Below are positions 56,353-64,000 of a DNA stretch of 64,000 nucleotides, piece after piece (within the stretch, counting starts at the first letter, position 1; the number at the start of each line of letters is the position of its first letter). The translations under genes and the position numbers were made by a program. Under the pieces are notes generated by a model. The model was not told the origin of the DNA. It searched no databases and worked only from the letters and a program-made list of their open reading frames with translations. The DNA comes from Riptortus pedestris (lineage: Eukaryota; Arthropoda; Insecta; Hemiptera; Alydidae). Where the stretch lies: contig CM032233.1 in the NCBI GenBank assembly GCA_019009955.1, positions 114,878,501 through 114,942,500 on the forward strand, given 5' to 3'.

Positions 56353-56660
56353 ATATATTCTTAAAATTTTATGACAAGGGTCTCCAATAAAAAACATTTT
56401 TTTTCGGTGCAAACTTTGGTTTAGATGTAGGCACCTACTATTACAATATATAGCAAAAGAATTATTAAGGGATGTGTTAAATTAATGTTATTAATATTTT
56501 TTTCTTTTAAAAGGGATAGCCCCTGAAGAGGTGGCAAATAAGCCACGAAACATGTAGGGCAGTTTCAATAAAGTTTGCACCGAAAAAAAATGTTTTTTAT
56601 TGGAGACCCTTGCCATAAAATTTGAAGAATATATAAATAATATTGAGTCCAGAACAACAG
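56353..56660 (+). mobile_element. Penelope-like fragment with internal inverted repeat
   Basis: 56353-56419 and 56572-56637 are inverted copies (CCAATAAAAAACATTTTTTT..CGGTGCAAACTTTG against CAAAGTTTGCACCG..TTTTTTATTGGAGACCC). The ribozyme-like block at 56519-56560 sits in the loop just before the second arm. The segment borders a (TA)n tract at 56666. Penelope-like elements are known for complex terminal repeat arrangements, including inverted ones. Confidence 0.55.
56519..56560 (+). ncRNA. hammerhead ribozyme, short stem III, core intact
   Basis: Stem I GCCC/GGGC (56519-56522 with 56557-56560), CTGAAGA (56523-56529), one extra G, stem II GTGGC-AAATAA-GCCAC (56531-56546), GAAA (56547-56550), stem III reduced to A-U and C-G around AT, and A556 as the residue before the cleavage point. 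Position 7 of the core is variable in hammerheads, so CUGAAGA is allowed. Best copy of this family in the window. Same caveat of one extra base before stem II. Confidence 0.6.
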
Positions 56661-56661
56661 G

Positions 56662-56665
<4 letters not shown>

Positions 56666-56720
<55 letters not shown>
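56666..56720. repeat. (TA)n microsatellite
   Basis: Pure TA run between the Penelope-like segment and a Helitron end. Confidence 0.9.
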
Positions 56721-56721
<1 letters not shown>

Positions 56722-56722
<1 letters not shown>

Positions 56723-57860
56723 TAGCTCAGATACCCGGCTTCGCCCGGGAATTCATTTGAGGCTGAATGGTGATGGTATTTTATTGGCAATACTTTACAT
56801 TGCACAATATTCTGACATTTACCCGTCCCAGTGTTTAGGATTGATACCCGTCGTTGCCGTGGATTTGCTAATAATAGAATATTTGTTCGATAAGGCTTCA
56901 CTGTCTTCGATATTTTTATATTTCCCGTCTCTTATGCATGTAAATATGGTGAATTTTTATTTCAGGCCTCCCTTATAACCCCCCTCCCGTTCGAACCTAA
57001 AAATTTTAATATAACTTATAATCATGGAAGAATTAATGCTAATTGACATACCGAGCTTTGTTATGTTCGGTTCAGCCGTTAGTGCCCAATAAAATTGTTG
57101 GCTCCCGCTAAAGTTTTAACGTATAACTCATTTTTACTTAGGTATACGACAAAAGTATATATAACAAAAGTTACTCCAAATAACAAAATAAACAACTTTT
57201 GATATGTTTATATTTGCGGAAAAACCAATAGGAAACGAAATGTCGCTATTTTTAATTTCAGGCTTCCCTTATAACCCCCACTCCTGCCCGTCCATAGAAA
57301 TGTTGGTATGGCTTATTATAATGAAGGCCTCACTGCTAATACACATACCGAGTTTTATTTAGTTCGGTTGAGTCTTTTTTGGTAAATAATATTGTTGACT
57401 CCCGCTATAATTTTTAGCGTATAACACATTTAATCTTTGGTATACGACGAAAGTGTATATAACAAAAGTTACTCTAAATAACAAAATAAACAACTTTTGT
57501 TATATGCATATTTGCCGAAAAACCAATAGAAAACGAAATATCGCTATTTTTAATTTCAGGCTTCCCTTATAACCCCCACTCTTGTTCGTCTCAGAGAAAA
57601 TTAATATAGCCTAAAGTCTAAGTTGGGATAGTAGTAATATACATACCAAGTTTCATAAAATTCGGTTCAGCCGTTTATGCGTGAAAAGGTAACAAACAAA
57701 CAAACAAACAAACAAACAAACAAATAAACAAACAAACATACACGAAAGAAACAAAATGCAGTTATGGTGTCTATGACATGTGAAACGAAAAGTTATCGTG
57801 AAATTTCGCGAAAAAAATCAATGTACAGACAGAGGTTACAATTTTATATATATATATAGA
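56722..57860 (-). mobile_element. Helitron family A, full length, second copy
   Basis: Reverse complement of the 45.0-kb copy. The 3' end at the left reads CTAGCTCAGATACCCGGCTT (hairpin CCCGGC..GCCCGGG); the 5' end at the right is TCTATATATATATATAAAAT reversed, ending GA at 57860. Complement bases give A before and T after, as required. An expanded (CAAA)n tract at 57695-57735 accounts for most of the length difference. Confidence 0.9.
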
Positions 57861-59194
57861 TACATACATAGGCATAAACACATTTTTCACATTACTCATG
57901 TTTCAAAAGAAATTGTGTGCAACTAAAGAGTTGTATGACCGATCCAGATTTTAAATATTTGGCTGGGGTTATTCTTTTCTTTGATCGCGTGAAGAATTAT
58001 GCCGTCGTTCCGTGGCCACACTCTCGAGAGCTCTCCCACTAATCTGTGGCCTTGGCACAGACCTCACTCGTGTCGCGTGATGTAACTTGTACGATTTAAG
58101 CATTATTAGTGCAATTTTTCATCTCCCCCTTTCCCAAGTAACACTTACCCCTTAAAAAACTTTTTAATATATATTTACACCACTGAAGAATGTTCACTAC
58201 ATTGACTCTCGACTTTCGCCCAAGTTTTGCGGGGGCTAGACATGAATGAGTCACTATGGGCAAAACATGAATGGTCATTGAATGTTAGTTAGTTTTCAAA
58301 ACGAATTAAGTACATTACCTTATGCAAATTTACTGTTTCCTTATTTCCCTTAAAGAATAGATTAATCTTCTTTAACACGATTTCAAATATTGCAGCCAGA
58401 TTATAAAACGTAATTAATAACATCGCACACTCTCCCGGAGTTTTCTATTATGCATAGAGGTCTCATGATTCTGAGATTGTAACGATTATGTCGGGAGCTT
58501 GTTCAAAGATCATATCATTCTAATGGAACAAATTTTTTAATTCAACTGCTTTGAAACAGAGATTTAAGTTTTTGCTTTTAGAATTTATAACTCTCTGCGG
58601 CATTGCTATAGCCCACTTGAGTTTATAAGACGCCATTCTAAAGTCAGAAATGTAATAAAACTGAGAATTTCATAAGTTTATGGAATATAATGTTTTATCG
58701 AAATATATCCATTATAGATAAATTAAAATACTGGATTCACTTTATAAACATTTATCTTTATGCGTTCCGTGTAAATTTGCTACTTCTCAAGAGTTACGTT
58801 AACTTCGATTTACTTCTAATAAAAATTACCTATATAAACATAACTAAGCTAAACAAAAGAAAAAAAAAAAAAAAAAAAAGAAAAGAAAAAAGCAGTAGGT
58901 ATTCGTTTTCTTATAATTTAAAATTTATTATAATTACTAAAGCTCTGAAATATTTTGAAAACTGTTTTATAATTCAGTTGACAAACTTAAGTCAAAATAT
59001 AGATACCCTAATATCTAATAATAAACAAGTTCCCGGTGAAAATGTGCTCCTTAGAATTACATTTGATTTTTTTTAAGACATAAATTTGTATACAGCATAC
59101 AAAAGCTTTCAAACAAATTAATTTCATATATAATTTTTAAAAAAATCATCAACGTGCCTCCCAGTAATTAGTAGTTCAGTTTACTGTAATGAAA
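57861..59194. other. AT-rich sequence without recognised genes
   Basis: An A-rich run at 58858-58890 splits an otherwise long frame, giving a spurious Lys-rich protein. No other features. Confidence 0.4.
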
Positions 59195-59620
59195 TTAAAT
59201 GAAATGTATTTATTTCCATTAAATGTTAATATAACGCAATAGGATAAGTCAAAGATTTTGGTTTTCTATAAAACATTTACTACTATTGTGTCAATTAATT
59301 TCTTTGCATGATATTGAATAGAATATATACTTATATAATACATTCGTTATAAAATAATATAAATTTCCATGAATACATTTTATAAAATCTGTCAATTTAA
59401 ATAACAATATATAATAAATTAATTTCGTTAACAATCTTTATACCACTCTAAATATATAAGATACATATTTCAATTTATTGGCATGAAAATTGATTAAAGG
59501 ATGACAAACTTTATAAATGGCGAAAAGCTTGTCCATGCATAAAGAGAAAACGTACTTAATAATATATTATTTTTTGACCGATATTTTGATAAAACATTTT
59601 TTATATTATTCATCTTGTGA
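59195..59620. repeat. paralogous block, uninterrupted version
   Basis: 59195-59330 matches the inverted-repeat arms (GAAATGTATTTATTTCCATT, AAATGTTAA). 59341-59460 matches 47.2-47.3 kb inverted. 59475-59620 matches 46.1-46.3 kb inverted. It lacks the HINE, Helitron and 366-bp insert found there. Confidence 0.75.
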
Positions 59621-59795
59621 GAAAACCACCCTTCAGACATGAAACTCTTTTATTTACTCTTAAACAAAGAATATTTCTTAATAGATTTAAAACATTCGAG
59701 CAGATGGTTAAAGAGATTTACTCCTGAAAATGATACGCTTTTATCGAAATATCATAAATGTCTACCATATTACTATACTACTACTATATATTACT
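59580..59795 (+). repeat. dispersed duplicate, first and most diverged copy
   Basis: GACCGATATTTTGATAAA, ATTCATCTTGTG, CTTCAGACATGAAACTC, TTTAAAACATTC and TCGAAATATCATAA follow the same order as the copies at 60.4 and 62.1 kb. Confidence 0.55.
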
Positions 59796-59807
59796 ATATT
59801 ACTTATA

Positions 59808-60417
59808 CACTCAACCACAAAAAAAACGGGCACTTCATTTTTGTCGTATTAAAAGCTAATTTTAAGCAATTTTCTTTATGTGGGTATTCTAGTTATTACA
59901 GAGAATTTAGAGTCTAAGTCCATTGAGCTAATCCCTTCAGGATTAGTAAACAATAGATAAAACTCAGATTAGATTCATTTATCGTGAAGTTGATCTATTC
60001 TAAACTGTAAGTAGTTTTTCGAATATTTAAACATCTTTAATTATTAACCAAGCATTTTCTTTAATTAATGTTTTATTTTTATTTCGGTCCAGAATAATGG
60101 GTCTTTCAAACTTAGATGGAAGGCCGGAGCTTACGTTACATTGCCGAAACGCTTGGGGTAGCGAAGTCTACCATTCACTGTATTAAAAATGAAGAATATT
60201 TTTTTTTTAAATGTGTTAATTTATCTTTTTCTTTTTTTTTATTTTGTATTTTTTTGTAAATAATCAATAAAAATTATTCACTTTTGGCAGATTTTGTTTA
60301 AATAACCTATAGATTAACCAATTATTTTAATTAAAAAGATTAATATACATTTATATTAAGTATTTAACAAAATTATAAGATTAAATCTAAGTGTCCGGTT
60401 TTTTTTGCGGTTGAGTG
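59808..60417 (+). mobile_element. Tc1-like deletion derivative
   Basis: Inverted ends CACTCAACCACAAAAAAAAC and, reversed from the right, CACTCAACCGCAAAAAAAAC, with TA on both outer sides (59806-59807, 60418-60419). Internal text keeps the start of a transposase gene. About 610 bases against 1.3-1.7 kb for autonomous relatives. Confidence 0.85.
60113..60205 (+). pseudogene. Tc1-like transposase helix-turn-helix remnant
   Basis: MEGRSLRYIAETLGVAKSTI then HCIKNEEY: the N-terminal paired-like helix-turn-helix of Tc1/mariner transposases ('EGxSxRxIAxxLGVSxxTV'). The rest of the gene, including all catalytic residues, is deleted. Reading fades into a poly-T tract. Confidence 0.75.
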
Positions 60418-60424
60418 TATTATA

Positions 60425-60960
60425 TTCTTATACTTGGGACGCACAATGACTTAAATCAATTTCACTTCCATTAAAAATGTCTGGATTTATTTGCAAGCTA
60501 TAGCTCATACACTACTGGTTTATGATGTTAAATGAGTGAATAAAAGCCTCAGAGTTATTTGATAATGTATATTTGAATATTTTTTGGGTGAAAAATATCC
60601 GCATAACCTGATGGAATAATGATTCGTACAAAACTGACCAATATTTTGTAGATTTACTTAATAATTGTACATTTTTGACAGAATTCATCTTGTGTTTAAA
60701 AATATCCTTCACACATGGAACTCAATAATTCATTATTTTTTTAAAAATATGTTTCCATAGATTTAAGACATTCTGGGAATTTAAAAAAAAGAAAAAGAAG
60801 AAAAGAGATTTTCTCCTGATAGGATTTTCTCGAAATATAATATAATTCTACATTCTACAAATAACACGGTCAAATGTATTAAATAAAAGTAAATGAATAT
60901 ATACCTAAGTTATTGCAAGAAGCGCTATATACTCATTCAAGGAGTGACAGACAAACCTGG
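60425..60960 (+). repeat. dispersed duplicate, second copy
   Basis: Direct repeat of 62140-62695: TGGTTTATGATGTTAAATGA, GATGGAATAATGATTCGTAC, CAGAATTCATCTTGTGTTTA, CTACAAATAACACGGTCAAA. No frame conserved between copies. Confidence 0.8.
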
Positions 60961-61019
60961 CTGAACGTGATACAAGTGAATTATTTATGAATTCCAAGAA
61001 TGTGACCGTATTTCATTTA

Positions 61020-61022
61020 TAC

Positions 61023-61083
<61 letters not shown>

Positions 61084-61780
61084 TCATATTCGCACATACA
61101 TGAAATTTTGAAGACTGTCGTAGCGGTGAAAAAAAGTTTGTCAAAAATTTTGTTCATACAGAAAATTATTATTAACAAAAAAATATTTGCTTATAATGGC
61201 ATTAATGTACTTAGTACCGACAAAAATTGAAATGTCTGGCGTCATCATTTAAGACTTCTACTTTTTAAACTACACGATTTTGTATTTGACCAACACAATA
61301 CACTTCATTTAACAGTTTCATTAAAACTGAACATTATATTAGGTAATGACAAAAACTGGCCTTGGGGGAGACTAGAATGGCGAGAATACCTTTAGAGAGA
61401 GGAATAATTGAAAGTTCCAAATAACTCGGTTGCTATGAAAACTTTTTATATAACCAAGCTTGTCTGAATTTTAATTTTCTACAACTATGGTTTTATACAT
61501 GATTTCACTGATTCTAATTTATTAAAAGAGTTATTTGTATTTTTTTTTTGGTTTGGTTTGAGCCTTTATTAAATTGCCACCTCTACCCATCCGATTATCA
61601 CATTATGTACCTCAGTCACTAAACATATCACGTCAAACTAAAATTTTAATTTCAGTTTACATAGGCTTCTTACTGCTGGAGAAATATAGAATAGATGGTG
61701 AGATGAGATCATCAACATATCATATTCCAGTGCGTGAGAAATCGGTTTACTTTCCACACATCTGAGTGACGGACTTTTTA
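61020..61780 (+). mobile_element. HINE, strongly diverged two-module copy
   Basis: (TA)n 61022-61080, eroded module A, GGCGTCATCATTTAAGACTT, second module (AACTCGGTTGCTATGAAAAC), GGTGAGATGAGATCATCAAC, 3' end GAGAAATCGGTTTACTTTCC, TGAGTGACGGACTTTTTA. The hairpin is lost. It lies between the two best copies of the direct duplicate. Confidence 0.6.
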
Positions 61781-62139
61781 AGCCTTCGTCCATAAATATT
61801 TATTGAATTTGTTAATAATCAGAATGTCTTATATAAATGTATATTTTGGTTTGTAAAATATATAAAACGTACATATATGCGTGTGTTGTAGGTAAAAGTG
61901 TACAGAATTTGAAAACTTCAGAAATTGACCTTAGAATTTATTCGGTGATAAAAGTGCTATTTTTTTTTTTAACCTCAAGTGAAGTATTGAAAGCTGAGAA
62001 GTATGATGCAGTGGGGGAAAAGTAAGTGGGTAAAAGGATAGTAGTACCTGCGTGACCTTATGGCTAGGTCTCTGCCCTTTGTGAATTATTTAGCCGAGTG
62101 TAAACGTGAATTGAAATCTTATACGATTTGCCCACTAAC

Positions 62140-62695
62140 GATTTATACTTGGGATACACAATGAATAACTTTCACTTCGATTAAAAATGGCTCTCTGGAT
62201 TTATGGGCAAATGCTGTATCTAAGAGTCGTAACTAATCAAGCTATAGCTCATGCACGAGTGGTTTATGATGTTAAATAAGTGAATAAAAGCGTCAGGATT
62301 ATTTGATAATGCACGTTTGAATAATTTTTGGCTGAAGGGTATGTTGAAGATATTCACGTATGCTGATGGAATAATGATTCGTACAAAACTGACCAATATT
62401 TTGCAGATTTATTTAATAATTGTACATTATTGACAGAATTCATCTTGTGTTTAAAAATATCCTTCAGACATGGAACTCAATAATTTATTAGTTTTTAAAA
62501 ATATATTTCAATAGATTTAAGAATTTCGGGGTATTTTTTTTTAAAAAAAGAAGAAGAAATTTACTACTGATAGGCTTTTGTCGAAATATAATATAATTCT
62601 ATGTTCTACAAATAACACGGTCAAATGTTTAAATAGTAAATGATTATATACCTAAGTTACTCCAAGAAACCTGACATATTCATTCAAGGAATATA
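62140..62695 (+). repeat. dispersed duplicate, third copy
   Basis: Same order of blocks as 60425-60960, with an extra segment near 62205-62240 and small indels. Confidence 0.8.
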
Positions 62696-63179
62696 TATAC
62701 ATTTATGAGATTTAAATACTGCCTTAGTGGAGAAAGACTGGTTAACAAAATTTTTGTCATAAGTTATATGCATACAGAAAATTGTAATAACGAAAGTATA
62801 TAGACCTTTTATTAAGCCATTAATTATTTGATTTGATGATGGACAAAAAGATCATTACAGCACTGTCTAGCTTAGGCCCTTAAGATTAAATAATGAAGAG
62901 ACGAAGGGTTTAAAAATAATAAAATCACATTTACACGAATAATCTTGCGGCGCTTGGGGCAGTGATAATTACGAAAATAATATACATTGAAAATATTATG
63001 TTTTGCAGCCGAAATGATAAATTCAAATATTTAACTCACTATAATTTTCTCCAACGGACTTTAGTAGCATTTTTTATGTTTTTACTCGTTTTTACGGAAG
63101 CAAGTAAAGACGGATTACTTTTTAAAAGACATATTCCTTTTGGTTATAGACGACTCTTGGACACTTTTTCCAATTAGTT
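62696..63179. other. Sequence without recognised features
   Basis: A weak similarity to 61.1 kb near 62750-62800 (GTTAACAAAATTTTTGTCAT, CATACAGAAAATTGTAAT) suggests that the duplicate extends this far. Confidence 0.35.
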
Positions 63180-63450
63180 AAAAAGTATTCCAAGGGCTAC
63201 GTATACTAAGCAGATTTCTCACTTGTAGGAATAAAGCACAGTGAAGTCACAGTTACTCATGCCAACCTAGATGTCGTAATTCGCACGTCAATTCCTTCCT
63301 TTCTAATGACTCTTTGAAAACATGGCTTGAAACTTAGTAAAACATGAGACAATTAGGAATTAAATAGCTTGAAGCGATCATAGCAAAGGTAGAAATCGGG
63401 ATTTACTGAAGACCGAAAACATAAAATTCAAATAGAATAATATTGAAGCC
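63180..63450 (-). mobile_element. HINE 3' end and tail, degraded
   Basis: AAAAAGTATTCCAAGGGCTA, CGTATACTAAGCAGATTTCT at the left, then GGGATTTACTGAAGACCGAA. No module A follows. Confidence 0.55.
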
Positions 63451-63578
63451 AGAGAAACATAAAAAATAATTATGTGATGTGCTGTAAAAACAATTGTATT
63501 ATAGCACATGTGTGTGTGCACGTATTATACATAAAAGTATTCAGAATTTCACGTTAGAATTTATTTCGCGATAAAGTC

Positions 63579-63591
63579 TTTTTTTTTTTTT

Positions 63592-63640
<49 letters not shown>
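63579..63640. repeat. poly-T tract
   Basis: About 60 T residues broken once by a G. Length in the genome may vary, and assembly here is unreliable. Confidence 0.8.
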
Positions 63641-63642
<2 letters not shown>

Positions 63643-63775
63643 CACTGAAACTGAAGTATTGAAAGACCTAAAGCCGAGAAAAATGTGGTGTGACGAAAAG
63701 TAAAGGGATAAAAGGATACTAATACATAATAATCAGTTTCACATATATCTAACCGCAAGTTGAGTTTCATATATA

Positions 63776-64000
63776 ACTCAACCGCAAAAAAAACCGGACA
63801 CACATAGATTTAGTCTTATAATTTTGTTAAATACTTAATATATATGTATATTAATCTTTTTAATTAAAATAATTGGTTAATCTATAGGTTATTTAAACAA
63901 AATCTGCCAAAAGTGAATAATGTTTATTGATTATTTACAAAAAAATACAAAATTAAAAAAAAGATAAATTAACACATTTAAAAAAAAAATTATTCTTCAT
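63776..64000 (-). mobile_element. Tc1-like element, second copy, cut by the window edge
   Basis: ACTCAACCGCAAAAAAAACC at the left end, then the reverse complement of 60200-60417 (AATTGGTTAATCTATAGGTT, AAAATCTGCCAAAAGTGAAT) to the last base. It should continue into the transposase start beyond the window. Confidence 0.8.

Noticed and set aside
56643..56978. Frame of 111 codons across a (TA)n tract
   Set aside because: The YIYIYI run comes from the microsatellite and the remainder lies within a Helitron 3' end that is non-coding in all copies.
58690..59076. Open frame of 128 codons on the plus strand
   Set aside because: Runs through an A-rich tract that yields a Lys block; the rest is Ile/Asn/Tyr-rich as expected of random AT-rich DNA.

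Overview
Eukaryotic, AT-rich, intron-bearing and saturated with transposons: almost certainly an arthropod, most likely an insect. The species cannot be named from the sequence. One real host gene is visible. Nearly everything else is decayed mobile DNA, much of it nested.

1-1032 is the 3' part of a broken pogo/Tigger transposon. 2044-12114 (minus strand) holds three exons of a cholinesterase-type protein, joined by good splice sites and without stops or frameshifts. Its oxyanion-hole, nucleophile and histidine positions are all replaced, so it looks like a non-enzymatic esterase-like surface protein with a hydrophobic C-terminal tail. The first exon(s) were not found.

From about 10 kb onward the dominant component is one family of short elements, more than 30 pieces on both strands. 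Anatomy: a T-rich start followed by AGCAGATTTCCC; a (TA)n microsatellite core; one or two related AT-rich modules; then GGGAAATCTGCT (exact reverse complement of the first motif), a hairpin ACGCAG/CTGCGT and a GACGGACTTT end. These are the marks of Helentron-associated interspersed elements (HINEs, the DINE-1 type of non-autonomous Helentron). Copies occur alone, in tandem, head to head and inside one another, and host a SINE, a mariner scrap, Penelope-like scraps and a cut-and-paste element.

Other elements: a hAT element (13.4-14.5 kb, 8-bp target duplication), a piggyBac deletion derivative (19.4-20.5 kb, TTAA), an element encoding a DGGQNRN-type transposase fragment (20.7-21.8 kb), canonical Helitrons ending CTAG between A and T (45.0, 47.3, 56.7 kb), two tRNA-derived SINEs with target duplications (32.6, 38.6 kb), a Jockey-like LINE 3' end (55.6-56.3 kb) and Tc1-like deletion derivatives (59.8, 63.8 kb).

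The most interesting signals besides the HINE family are hammerhead-ribozyme-like folds (10.2, 49.0, 54.0, 56.5 kb, plus a broken one at 35.0 kb) of the short-stem-III type known from Penelope-like retroelements; a roughly 700-bp inverted repeat at 48.1/50.6 kb; and paralogous blocks (46-48 kb versus 59 kb) that act as empty-site controls for three insertions. Functionally the window is one pseudoenzyme gene beside or inside a transposon graveyard.
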